From positions 1-64,000 of the IMG/VR virus record IMGVR_UViG_3300034284_000578: a stretch of 64,000 bases of DNA; one strand, given 5' to 3'. The translations under genes and the position numbers were made by a program. This document shows positions 45,839-56,524 of the stretch, piece by piece. Positions within the stretch are counted from its first letter, which is position 1. The number at the start of each line of letters is the position of its first letter. The DNA comes from a virus. The notes under the pieces were generated by a model, which did no database searches, had not been told where the DNA came from, and was given only the letters and a program-made list of their open reading frames with translations.

Positions 45839-48800
45839 ATGCCAAATATTACTACATCAATAACTATTCAGCCCACAATAAGCAGTTTGGATTCTTTAAT
45901 AAATAGTCCGAATAATGCATATAATCAAGCATTGGGATCTTTGCCGGATGTTCCGCCACCCCCACCACCATCAACAGATGTGGTTATTGAAACCGATACA
46001 ACAACAGATTTCGTATTCACTACAGACACAACAACAGATTTCGTATTCACTACAGACACAACAACAGATTTCGTATTCACTACAGACACAACAACAGATT
46101 TCGTATTCACTACAGACACAACAACAGATGTTGTTGTTCCTCCATTGGATACTGATGTATCCGCATTAGACTACACTGTTTGGGCAGCAGCATGGCAACG
46201 TGATGTAAATGTAAATGCACATTCTGTTGTTCCTATGATTTGGGTTGATCCTATGGGTGGATGGGGAGGACCAGGAACTACAGATGTATTTACAGATGAT
46301 GTGGTAAGTTCAACAAAATATAATCAATTTAAAACAACACTATTAAATGTACCAGAGGGAAGAAGAGTAATACAACCAACATTTTGGGCAGCAGTTCCAC
46401 CAAATTTAAATTGGTCACCTCTTACTTTTATTGATTATTATACTGCTTTGGATGGAACTACTTTTGATGGAAGAAATATTTCTTGGACACCATGGCAAGA
46501 AAATATTATTGATGATGCAAAAACAAGTTTTAATCAATTTTTGGGTAGATGTAAAGCGGATGGTTTAACTTTTAATTATATAACTGATAACACTTATTAT
46601 GGTGATGGTGGTGCCCCAAGTATATGGAATTTATCAAAACCACCTGTAAGTGATAGAGATGCATACAAGATATACGTTTCAACCACCGGAAATGATAATT
46701 GGACTGGTCTATTCCCATATACTACAGGAACAAATGGACCAGTAAAAACAATTAAAAAGGCATCTGAACTTGCTAGAAATTATACAGGCAATAAAAACGT
46801 TGAAATTCAAATTCGTCAAGGTACATATCGTATGCTTGGCACAGATGCAAATCCTATCTTTTACTTAAATGAATCGAATAGTGGTAAAGAAGGAAAGTAT
46901 ATAACTTATAGACCATATAAGAATGAAACAGTCGTTATAAGTGGTGCTGAGGAAATAAGCCACAGTGCATTTACTTTAGTCAACTCTTCAGATTCTAAGT
47001 GGAGCAGAATATCGGCAGAAGCAAGAGGAAATGTTTATGTTGCTGATATTTCTGGTTATGATATTGGGCCCGGAATTCCTTCCATGTGGAATGGTGGAAA
47101 TATGGGTGGTGATGTTGGTAATGTCCAAGATATGCCTGCTTTGCCTGAATTGATTTTCAATGGCAAAACAATGACTGTTGCTAGATGGCCAAATAAAACA
47201 TCACTCAATAGTAATGGATATACTTTTGGTGAATCTGCTGTAATTTCTTCTGTTGTCAGTAGTGGAACAAGCGGGGTGTGGTGTGTAGATCCAACTTATC
47301 TTGGAAGTAATGTCGATTTGTTAACAGATGGTCCGGCGGACGATGCAAGTTGTTATTGTGGTAGTGGTGCCCCACGTAATGAAAATTGCTTTCAAAATGC
47401 AACATTTACATATTCTTCAGATTATGATTCTGTTATTTCAACGTGGAGTAGTGCTGCAATAAATGATGGGATTTGGTTACACGGATTCTGGAGATGGGAT
47501 TGGGCCGATGAAGCATATAAAGTCGTATCCATTAATACTGGTTCTAGAACTATTACTGTAGCATCAAAGAAGTCACAATATGCTGTACAAAATTATTCAC
47601 TTTGCAATCCAACAACTGGAGCATTAGATTCAACAGGAACATATTTATCCAATCCAACACCAAGACGTTGGTTTGCTCTTAATATTTTAGAAGAATTGGA
47701 TACACCCGGTGAATATTACATCGATAGAGCCAACAAAAAGTTATATTTTTGGCCAACAGAAGCAATATCTGCTTCTTCAGAAATACGCATAACACACCGT
47801 GCAGTTGCTGGGCCCGGAGCAAAAGACGACGACGAGAATAGTTTTGAAGTTGGTTATCACCCAAACGGTTTCCCAGACAGAACATGTTCAAAGTGTTTCC
47901 CATATAAAGGTTGGGAGGACACCAATTATGGTTGGTATCAACCCGGCGGCGCTTTGCAATCAAGACATGTTTACAACAGCAAAAACACTTTAAAATCTCT
48001 ATTTAAATTATACAAAACAAAAAATATTATAATTGAGGGATTAACTTTCCGTGATAGTGCTGGTAGTGGAATTGAATTAAATCTATGCGAAAATGTAATT
48101 GTTCGCAAGTGCAAGATTTTTAACGTTAAAAAGGATGGAATAAATGCTATGGGTGGTAAAAATGTTACCATCGATAGTTGCACATTATATGATATTGGTA
48201 GAACTGCAATAATTAATACTGGCGGAAATAGACAAACTTTAGAACCAGCAAATAAATTGGTAACTAAATGTTCCATTAAACGATGGAATAGAAATAAGTA
48301 CAATTATGCTTCTGCTATAATTTTAAATGGCTGTGGCAACACTGCTTCTTATAATTTAATGTCTGATGGTAGTGCAGGTATACTGATTTATGGTGCAAAT
48401 CTAACTGTAGAATATAACCATTTACATAATTTGATTGGAGAAACGGATGATGCTGGAGGAATATATGCAGGCAGAAATACATCATTCATCAACAATGTAA
48501 TCAGATACAATTTCTTTAACAACGTAAAAACTAATCTTCCGGGTGGTTATTATTACAGCAATTCAACAGTTCCGAGTGGTTGTGTTACTGCTGAAAATAA
48601 AAATACAGCAGGAACACACGGTGTTTATTTTGACGATTTAATGTCAAATTGTTCCGTTATTGGAAACGTTTTTTATCAAATTGGTGGTGGTGAAGGATGT
48701 GCCGTATATTTTAATGGTGGTGTGAAAAACACTGTAAACAATAATCTTTTTATTGATTGTAATCGCGCATATGGTGCTGCGGTATCTACAAAAGGTTATT

Positions 48801-51800
48801 GGAATAATCATTTGAATGCTTCAAGAATAGCGATTGTTAATAATTTAAATTATCCTTGGTATGAAACTGGTGGACCGCTCGATTCAAATGGTAAAGAAAC
48901 AAACGTTAGTGGATATAGTCCATACACTTGGTATGGTTCTGGTAATGGAAATACTTCTTGGGCTAATAACTCTTTAGCGGGAATAATGCCTGTTGTTGAT
49001 ATAACTGCCCCAATATATCAACAAACATGCCCACAATTATCTCAAATGATTTCTGTAAATGCTTCAAAGGTTGCAACAATCGTTGAGGATGCTGCACAGT
49101 TTAAAAATAACACAAATAACAACGTAATAATTAATACTCCTTCGAATTCCGATAGGCTTGGAATTAACACCATTAGTGGTGAAACATGGTCGCAAGCAAT
49201 ATATGGAGGGTTTAATGTTGGTTCTGAATTAATAGAAGATACTAACACCGTTATTACTTTTGCTGAAAGAGCAAGTTTAAATTTCAAATTATCTGCTTCG
49301 GATTTGGCAACAATCAGAGCATCGTTGCCAACATTTGAAGATATTCCTTTTGAAAAAATACCAACATTATCTTATGTACCAGAATCTTATACTCAGCAAA
49401 CATATTCAAACTGTGCTGTAGATAATAGACATTACACTTGCGAAAGAGATTTTTCAGATCCAGATGCTTTGGAGGCCATAGTAACTGATAGTAGATTTAC
49501 AAGTACGGTAAATCCAGTAAATGGTAAAACGCTGTCGCAAGATTTTATGGATCGTTATAATGCTATTATTACTGAAACAAATGGCATGGATCGTTCCCTA
49601 TACACAAATCGAAGTTCCAGTTGGTATGTTTCACCAATAGCAACAGCATATAATGTACTATCTCCTAATTTTGGTTACATTGTAGATGTTGGTGAACCAT
49701 TTAGAATGCAACAGTTTCCGTGGTCCAATTCAAGTACAGATGCTGCAACTAGAGCATGGACTGGTGTGACTTTTGATTGGGGAATTTATTATAGAACCAC
49801 TTTCTTTAAGCAACCTCTTGCGAATAACGGTTATTCGAACGTCAAATATTCTATTGATTATTCTTATGCATTAAATGCCGAAGAAGCACAATATGTTCAA
49901 GATCAATATGGTGGTTGGCAAGGAGACATAAGAGAAGATTACCCAGACGCTTTGTATACTCCACCATTATATGGTGAATTGGAAACTGGAATGTTTAATC
50001 GTTACACTTATGCAATAAATCCAGAAAATGATGATCAAAAATATTTGATGGGATTTGTGTGGGAAAATCAAGATTTACCACAAGGTTATTTGAGATTTAC
50101 AAGTCCAATTTGGGTTGCATTCTTAAGAGATATGAAACTATTAAGAGGCATAATTAGATCAAATCCAAACGCTTGGCAAAAATTGACACCTTGGATACCA
50201 AGTCCAGATGGTGGTGATATATCTGGTTCTAGAATGAGATATTCTAGAAGTCAAGGAGAAACGGCATTACAATTCTGGAAAGAAATGATTTTCCATGCTT
50301 GCTTACATGGAACACAACATTTTAATTATTGGAATTCTGGAGCCACATCTACAGTTGGTACAACAAATACATTAGAGTTGCACAATATTTTAGAAGAATG
50401 GCGTCAACGAAGCGGAAATAGTAGAGCGCAACCAGTAACAAATAGTAGAATTGCTGTTAATTCTTCTGTTATTATTAGTGGCGGTAGATTGCTTAGTAGT
50501 AACAAGTATCTTTGGAGAGTAACGGCTAAACCATCATCTTCAGTAACACTTAGAGCATACGGCAATTCTCTTGACAGAACCGACATTCCACAAACAATAA
50601 CTTTAAATAATAACTCAAGAGGTGCTTGGCTTTTGACTGATAGTTCAGTTCCTCCAACTTATGTTCTTGATGAGGGTGGACAACAAGAAGATGTTGAATT
50701 GAAGTATATCACTTTGATGCGAGCAGATTATCATACTCAAATACACAGAGGTCGCGCCATATTTGGAGGCGCTTCTCACGACTATGGTAGTGGAATTGGA
50801 TTTGATCAAAATGGTAAATCTCTCTCGGCTCTTCAATACATTTATAACACAGGTATTACATGGTCAGCTCACTCAGTTGGTAATTTGAATTGGTATTATG
50901 CTGCAAATTATAGATTAGATTCTAATGGAAATGCCATACCTGTCGTAGTTCGGACATCTCCCACAACAACCGTAACTCACTGCAATAATGCATGTTATAG
51001 TAGTAGTGGTTGCTTCCAAGTACCAGGTATTCCTAGCATAATGTTTGTGAAATATATGTCCGAAACCGGCGAATGGGGAGCACCAATGCGTCCAAATGAT
51101 CCATTCCCAAATGGTGCTGGTGGTAGTTTTGAATTTGTAACGGTAAATGGTGTTGTGTTTACAAAACAACCAACAGATAGAGGAAAACCACTAGATTATA
51201 GTTTTACACATTATGGAAACAGCACCAATTCTTCTGGTATTCCTTATAGTTTCTGGGCAAGAACTCCAGCACAAAATGGAAGAAATGATTTGGCATATGA
51301 TTATACTTGGCAAGGAACAGTACAACTTAGACCTGGTCATGAACATGTCATTGACAGTAATAATTTAACAGTAAAATTACGTCAACCTAGCGATGGTGCT
51401 CATCCTAAAAATGAACCGGGAAATATATGGAAGTATAAAGGTTTCGTTTTTGCACCAATAAGACAAGATGATGGATGTGCTGATCATTTGTTTGTCGATC
51501 AATATAAAATGTTGTTAAACCTGTACAAAGCAGAGGAAGAATACAAATATTTTGTAATGAATTTGCCCACAGTACCTTCTTGCATTGTTCAAAGTGCAAC
51601 TTGGAAATCTTTAGTTGCAGAAGAATTTGTAAATGGTGTGTTTAAACCAAAAGAAATATTTGTAAACTATGAAGATGAATTAGTAGATCAAATTCGTTGT
51701 TTAAACATTACTGGCAGAACAGGTCCTAATAATTATGGTAGAATTAATAACCAACCACTAACCAATGAAATATGGGAAAGAATAGTTTCTTATATTAAAT

Positions 51801-54800
51801 TGACCAGAAAAATGAATTATCATATTAAATCGGTATTTGGACCACAAGTTAAAATATCGCACTATGATATGTTTAATTTACCATACTATCAGGAATGGAA
51901 ACAGGGTTGGTGGCCAGCAAAAGATGGTCTTATATGGTCGACGGATTATTACACGGATATAGATAATGGTTGTCCATTCTGTTCTGAATTGGACATAGAT
52001 TACCCAGGTGATGTTGCGTATGCTGCTTTACCTTTAGAACAAAAACTAGTTTTTATACGCAAAGCAGTCGAAGCATTACAGAGTAAAATATTTAAAATGG
52101 GTGCAGCGATTAGTAAAATGTGTCTATTTGAAAACGTAGAAGGACAACCAGATGTTCTTGACTTGAGACAAGAACTCTCAGAACTATTACCACAAATAGA
52201 TCCTAATTTGTTTATTATTGAAGGATTAAATCACTATCCAAATTCTGCACATGGTGAAATATGTAATAACGTTCACAAATATTATGCTGCAACTCCTAAT
52301 GGATTTAATGAAGCCGCAGATGTAAATTTCAAAAATAATTCAGAAATAAACAAAAGTAGACAACAATCCATACACCACAAAGAACAAGCCAGAGTTGGTA
52401 TGTTTAATAATCAACGATCTGGTAAATTGTATTCTTGGTTTGTTCAGGGAGTTTGTGGTTCTGATGTGGCGGAAGCCATGTATGAATATTACAATTCCAA
52501 TTTGAAAGATAATGCTGGATTTGTAAAATCTTGGACAGATACTAGCTTTGCTGCAACAGAAGTGTCTTCGTTCCCATCTACAGAAACAGATCCAAATCAT
52601 CTTGCTGGAGAAAGAATTTATAAAGTTAAATTTGCACCAAAAAATGCTTTAAGGAGAAGTTTTTTGAAACATATGCCATGGATTAACATGACAAATGATT
52701 TCTTAAATCGTTCTCAAATTGCAACAACAATCAAATATAAAGATGAGGTGATTTGGTCAGATAATAATATTTCCTCTGTTATAACTACAAATTTAAACGG
52801 AATAGCATCAGAACCAAAAGAATATCGCACTGAGGAGTATAACTTAAGACCATGTGCTCAAGGTGAATCACCAGTTTGTGTTTCAAATTGTCAACCAGGC
52901 GAAACACCAACGTTCAGTTGTAGAGATATAGTAGCAAATCCATATATAAAACCAAAACTGATAGAAGATAATTTTAAACTAAGAAACAATAATTTTGATA
53001 CATTTAGTTGTAGTTCAGGAACTGCGGTAGTAGGGACCAATAAATCACCAAATTGTGTATCTTATTGCCATGTTGATCCTGTTGTTCACGGTGCAGGTTC
53101 TACATCATATCCAACAACTAGTCTACTCAAAGCAAGAAGACACATTTATGGATTAGCGGTAGAGTATGCCGGTTATGATGATATGGTAGCAATACCTCTT
53201 GAAGATTTTCCAAATGACATATATTGGGGTGGTTATCTGGGTGCAAATGGGGGCTTTGATCCATTTATCACCACACCTCCTGCAACCGTATCGGCGGCTC
53301 AAGCACTTGATCGACCGGGTTGGCCTCATATTAGAGGAAGTGAAACTGCAAAACGAGCACAAGGATTAGGATTAATTCTTGCTGCAAGAAAAGATTATTC
53401 AATTTACAAATACATTAAAAACCCAACACAAACAAATGTTAGAGATTGGCCACAACCAGCGGCAAACTTTGATGTGGACAGAAGACCAGGTATTGCTGCT
53501 ACTATTACTGTATCTGGTGGACCAGGTGCTGAAGTAGTAATGGGCTATAGTGGTACAAACACAAATAGAGCAGAATTCTTTAAGAAGTGTTTGGATGGAA
53601 GTGGAAATCCAATACCAAATGTTGGTTTCCAAAAACTTATTGATAACTATTTTACATGGAACTATGATAAGGGTGTTCGTAGATTTATGATTTGGACACC
53701 AGGCGGAACTGTATACCACACATATCCAAATGGTGAACGGCCAGCGGTATATACCTCTGCCATCACAAGTTCAATGGAACGTAGAATTTATGAAATTTAT
53801 CAAGTCGCACAAGATGGTGTAACTACAGTAATTAATAAAATTGTAAATCCTGCCGAAGCATGTTGGAGAAATATAACAACTCCAGTTGATGTATTCCCAA
53901 CAGATGGACAAGTTAATACTCTTCTAATACCTGCAACTGTAGCAGAAGCAGAAAGTTATCCTCTTTGCTCTGATACTGATTGGAATGGAACTTCACCTTG
54001 CTTTGATCCTGAAGGTAGAAAAAATGAAGTATTGACTTGTATGGAGCAATGGATTGATTCTCATCCAGACGCAGATGTTGGTGTTTATATGGGTTATACA
54101 ATACCAACCTTAAATGGTGAACCCGAAACTGGAACACCAACAATTATTGGTGATGCTGGTGGTGGTGGTTGGTTGCAAAATGCAGGAGATGCTGTTTGTT
54201 GTGAACCTGAGTGTTCTTTCAGTTTACTTTCAGATGCAAGTAATGGACTTCCTGCTAATAATCAAATCAGAAAACTGTTAGTAAATGGTAATACAATATA
54301 TTCTGTAAATGCTGGTTCGGGTGGATTGTCTATATCCACTGATGGTGGTGCAACATATGTGACCAGAACAACAGCCAATGGTCTTGGAAGTAATACGATT
54401 AGTGATATTTTTGTTGTGGGTAATAATGTATATGCTGCAACTAACGGCGGATTATCTATCTCTACTGATGGTGGTCAAACTTTTATTAACAAAAGTGGTG
54501 GTTCTTCGGGTTTGGGGGGCACCAATTCAGCACATGTTGCTAGGATTAGTGGAGTTTTTGTAAAAAATAATACAATTTATGCCGCAGTTGCGGGAGTTTC
54601 TGGTCCAACAGGAGGACAAACCGGGCTAGGTATTTCAACGGATGGTGGTGCTACTTTTACAATGCGAAATAGGACTAACAGCGGTTTAGGTGGTGGTAGC
54701 AGCGGTTCAGCTTGTAATACAGTATTTGTTGACACCGATAACAAAATTTATGTTGGAACACAGACCGGAGGATTGGGGATTTCAACCAATGGTGGCACCA

Positions 54801-56509
54801 CCTTTACAATGAATGATTTTGGTGTCCAACTAGTTGACGTTCAACGTATAAAACAACTTAATAATAAACTTTATGTTGTTGCAAATAGAATTGGTATTTC
54901 TACTGATGGTGGACAAACATTTACCATTATTACACAAACAACTGCTCCGGGAATAATTCCTGGTTCTAATTTTATAGATTTGACACCAGTAACGAATGAT
55001 ATATTTTATACTAGTACGGGAACTGGTTTATACAAAACTATTAATAATGGACAATCTTTTACTAAAATTGATTTTGGTTACAATGGCTTATCACCAACAT
55101 TAAATAGTTCCACAATAGAAATACACAACAATCTACTTTATATTGCTTCGTCGGCCGGTGGAGGAATAAGAGTAGGAACTAATTGTTTGCCAGCACCTTC
55201 TATTAGAGGATGGCAAATTCCAAATCCAGAAAATAATCCGGCACATGCTGCATTCTTACAATCCGAATTACAACCTTGGATTGATATTGGAATTAATTTC
55301 CTTGGAATGGATGTTGGAGTTGGTATGTTTAATTACCAATATGGTGGTGCATTGTCGTTTGGAGCAAATCCAGTATCGAGAGAACCAGTTGGTGATTATA
55401 AACAATGGTTACAAACAACATTCCCAACCCTAAAAACAATCATTAATGAAGCAATACAACCCGACTGGAAAGCACCAGTATTGGATGAATTTAATAAACC
55501 AGTTGTTGGAAGAACTTATCCAAGAAAAACTCTGTTAAAGACAAATCGTGCAACAGAAGTATGTAAAGGTGTATTGGTTTCTTCTGAAACTTTGGGTGGA
55601 GAGCCTTGGAACACAGTATATACTGACGATTGCTGGCATAACAAAGGAAGAGAAAGATTTAGAAAACTAGATCCTGCTGGAAAAGATTACCGTACAGCGC
55701 AAGATCCTAATAATTTTGTTTATGCGCCAGGTGCATACCAATATTCTGCTTATATGATTCTTCTTAATGGTAATTTGAATTCATCAGAATGGAATATAGG
55801 ATTACACAGTAATGCAAATACCATACAAGGTTGGGGTGGCTTAGATCCAAATAAAATGTGGTGTTGGTATAGAAAAAATACAGAAATTGGTTTATTTGTT
55901 GAAACCTTTTATCTGTTAAGTAAAACAATGAGAGATGCATATAGATTACAAAATCCAAATGAAGTGGATGCCGCTGGAAATAACACATATAATAATCTTT
56001 GGCAATTCACTCCAGCATGGCATGATAAAGGAATTTCTACACCTACTCCCACACCAAGTGGTGTTGCGTCTTGGGATGGTAGAAATATATTGAGAGATAG
56101 TGATACCTACAACAAAGTAAGAAATGAAATGTTTGTCGAAGTTAAAAATTACATAGAAAGAGGATATGTTTATTGGACTTCTCTCGGTAAAGATGCATTC
56201 CAAGTGCTTAAAGATGTACATTCTGATCTATTGAGTTATGTTGCCGGATTTGAATCCGACGACAATATCTTCCCAGAAGACGAAATTACAGAAAATCGTG
56301 CTACAGTTTTGTCGGACGATGTAAAAAATAATATAATAATTTCTACAGTATCTACAAAAGATAATGAAACCCTGTTGGCAACAGTAATAAATAATGAGGA
56401 AATAATTACAACAGATTTTGGTACAGATACTAGTCCGTTTGGAGATCCAGAATTAGTGGATTTTGAACCCAGCCCAGGGGAATTTGGTGGTGGTGGATTT
56501 GGACCATAA
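45839..56509 (+). CDS. Giant 3556-residue fibre/adhesin with beta-helix and Asp-box domains
   Basis: One unbroken 10.7-kb frame. Residues 55-94 are four copies of TTDFVFTTDT. A glycosidase-like stretch (about 106-260; WAAAWQRDVN) follows. Residues about 274-1010 form a right-handed beta-helix (IYVSTTGNDNWTG; IIIEGLTFRDSAGSGIELN; VTIDSCTLYDI), as in pectate-lyase-like enzymes. Later regions are Trp/Tyr-rich and include a Cys-rich linker (about 2337-2407). Residues about 2794-3114 hold six Asp-box repeats (STDGGxTF), a beta-propeller mark. No signal peptide. It lies within the baseplate block, so it is probably a virion adhesin that binds or degrades host surface sugars. Catalytic residues are not identified. 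Confidence 0.75.
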   Translation: MPNITTSITIQPTISSLDSLINSPNNAYNQALGSLPDVPPPPPPSTDVVIETDTTTDFVFTTDTTTDFVFTTDTTTDFVFTTDTTTDFVFTTDTTTDVVVPPLDTDVSALDYTVWAAAWQRDVNVNAHSVVPMIWVDPMGGWGGPGTTDVFTDDVVSSTKYNQFKTTLLNVPEGRRVIQPTFWAAVPPNLNWSPLTFIDYYTALDGTTFDGRNISWTPWQENIIDDAKTSFNQFLGRCKADGLTFNYITDNTYYGDGGAPSIWNLSKPPVSDRDAYKIYVSTTGNDNWTGLFPYTTGTNGPVKTIKKASELARNYTGNKNVEIQIRQGTYRMLGTDANPIFYLNESNSGKEGKYITYRPYKNETVVISGAEEISHSAFTLVNSSDSKWSRISAEARGNVYVADISGYDIGPGIPSMWNGGNMGGDVGNVQDMPALPELIFNGKTMTVARWPNKTSLNSNGYTFGESAVISSVVSSGTSGVWCVDPTYLGSNVDLLTDGPADDASCYCGSGAPRNENCFQNATFTYSSDYDSVISTWSSAAINDGIWLHGFWRWDWADEAYKVVSINTGSRTITVASKKSQYAVQNYSLCNPTTGALDSTGTYLSNPTPRRWFALNILEELDTPGEYYIDRANKKLYFWPTEAISASSEIRITHRAVAGPGAKDDDENSFEVGYHPNGFPDRTCSKCFPYKGWEDTNYGWYQPGGALQSRHVYNSKNTLKSLFKLYKTKNIIIEGLTFRDSAGSGIELNLCENVIVRKCKIFNVKKDGINAMGGKNVTIDSCTLYDIGRTAIINTGGNRQTLEPANKLVTKCSIKRWNRNKYNYASAIILNGCGNTASYNLMSDGSAGILIYGANLTVEYNHLHNLIGETDDAGGIYAGRNTSFINNVIRYNFFNNVKTNLPGGYYYSNSTVPSGCVTAENKNTAGTHGVYFDDLMSNCSVIGNVFYQIGGGEGCAVYFNGGVKNTVNNNLFIDCNRAYGAAVSTKGYWNNHLNASRIAIVNNLNYPWYETGGPLDSNGKETNVSGYSPYTWYGSGNGNTSWANNSLAGIMPVVDITAPIYQQTCPQLSQMISVNASKVATIVEDAAQFKNNTNNNVIINTPSNSDRLGINTISGETWSQAIYGGFNVGSELIEDTNTVITFAERASLNFKLSASDLATIRASLPTFEDIPFEKIPTLSYVPESYTQQTYSNCAVDNRHYTCERDFSDPDALEAIVTDSRFTSTVNPVNGKTLSQDFMDRYNAIITETNGMDRSLYTNRSSSWYVSPIATAYNVLSPNFGYIVDVGEPFRMQQFPWSNSSTDAATRAWTGVTFDWGIYYRTTFFKQPLANNGYSNVKYSIDYSYALNAEEAQYVQDQYGGWQGDIREDYPDALYTPPLYGELETGMFNRYTYAINPENDDQKYLMGFVWENQDLPQGYLRFTSPIWVAFLRDMKLLRGIIRSNPNAWQKLTPWIPSPDGGDISGSRMRYSRSQGETALQFWKEMIFHACLHGTQHFNYWNSGATSTVGTTNTLELHNILEEWRQRSGNSRAQPVTNSRIAVNSSVIISGGRLLSSNKYLWRVTAKPSSSVTLRAYGNSLDRTDIPQTITLNNNSRGAWLLTDSSVPPTYVLDEGGQQEDVELKYITLMRADYHTQIHRGRAIFGGASHDYGSGIGFDQNGKSLSALQYIYNTGITWSAHSVGNLNWYYAANYRLDSNGNAIPVVVRTSPTTTVTHCNNACYSSSGCFQVPGIPSIMFVKYMSETGEWGAPMRPNDPFPNGAGGSFEFVTVNGVVFTKQPTDRGKPLDYSFTHYGNSTNSSGIPYSFWARTPAQNGRNDLAYDYTWQGTVQLRPGHEHVIDSNNLTVKLRQPSDGAHPKNEPGNIWKYKGFVFAPIRQDDGCADHLFVDQYKMLLNLYKAEEEYKYFVMNLPTVPSCIVQSATWKSLVAEEFVNGVFKPKEIFVNYEDELVDQIRCLNITGRTGPNNYGRINNQPLTNEIWERIVSYIKLTRKMNYHIKSVFGPQVKISHYDMFNLPYYQEWKQGWWPAKDGLIWSTDYYTDIDNGCPFCSELDIDYPGDVAYAALPLEQKLVFIRKAVEALQSKIFKMGAAISKMCLFENVEGQPDVLDLRQELSELLPQIDPNLFIIEGLNHYPNSAHGEICNNVHKYYAATPNGFNEAADVNFKNNSEINKSRQQSIHHKEQARVGMFNNQRSGKLYSWFVQGVCGSDVAEAMYEYYNSNLKDNAGFVKSWTDTSFAATEVSSFPSTETDPNHLAGERIYKVKFAPKNALRRSFLKHMPWINMTNDFLNRSQIATTIKYKDEVIWSDNNISSVITTNLNGIASEPKEYRTEEYNLRPCAQGESPVCVSNCQPGETPTFSCRDIVANPYIKPKLIEDNFKLRNNNFDTFSCSSGTAVVGTNKSPNCVSYCHVDPVVHGAGSTSYPTTSLLKARRHIYGLAVEYAGYDDMVAIPLEDFPNDIYWGGYLGANGGFDPFITTPPATVSAAQALDRPGWPHIRGSETAKRAQGLGLILAARKDYSIYKYIKNPTQTNVRDWPQPAANFDVDRRPGIAATITVSGGPGAEVVMGYSGTNTNRAEFFKKCLDGSGNPIPNVGFQKLIDNYFTWNYDKGVRRFMIWTPGGTVYHTYPNGERPAVYTSAITSSMERRIYEIYQVAQDGVTTVINKIVNPAEACWRNITTPVDVFPTDGQVNTLLIPATVAEAESYPLCSDTDWNGTSPCFDPEGRKNEVLTCMEQWIDSHPDADVGVYMGYTIPTLNGEPETGTPTIIGDAGGGGWLQNAGDAVCCEPECSFSLLSDASNGLPANNQIRKLLVNGNTIYSVNAGSGGLSISTDGGATYVTRTTANGLGSNTISDIFVVGNNVYAATNGGLSISTDGGQTFINKSGGSSGLGGTNSAHVARISGVFVKNNTIYAAVAGVSGPTGGQTGLGISTDGGATFTMRNRTNSGLGGGSSGSACNTVFVDTDNKIYVGTQTGGLGISTNGGTTFTMNDFGVQLVDVQRIKQLNNKLYVVANRIGISTDGGQTFTIITQTTAPGIIPGSNFIDLTPVTNDIFYTSTGTGLYKTINNGQSFTKIDFGYNGLSPTLNSSTIEIHNNLLYIASSAGGGIRVGTNCLPAPSIRGWQIPNPENNPAHAAFLQSELQPWIDIGINFLGMDVGVGMFNYQYGGALSFGANPVSREPVGDYKQWLQTTFPTLKTIINEAIQPDWKAPVLDEFNKPVVGRTYPRKTLLKTNRATEVCKGVLVSSETLGGEPWNTVYTDDCWHNKGRERFRKLDPAGKDYRTAQDPNNFVYAPGAYQYSAYMILLNGNLNSSEWNIGLHSNANTIQGWGGLDPNKMWCWYRKNTEIGLFVETFYLLSKTMRDAYRLQNPNEVDAAGNNTYNNLWQFTPAWHDKGISTPTPTPSGVASWDGRNILRDSDTYNKVRNEMFVEVKNYIERGYVYWTSLGKDAFQVLKDVHSDLLSYVAGFESDDNIFPEDEITENRATVLSDDVKNNIIISTVSTKDNETLLATVINNEEIITTDFGTDTSPFGDPELVDFEPSPGEFGGGGFGP
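46001..46120 (+). repeat. Four perfect 30-base tandem repeats in the fibre gene
   Basis: Four exact copies at 46001, 46031, 46061 and 46091 encode the 10-residue unit TTDFVFTTDT; a partial copy follows. Exactness at DNA level points to recent expansion. Confidence 0.95.
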
Positions 56510-56524
56510 TTAAAGGAACTATAA

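Noticed and set aside
46001-46120. Short regular repeats resembling a CRISPR array
   Set aside because: The copies are contiguous with no spacers and lie in frame within the fibre gene.
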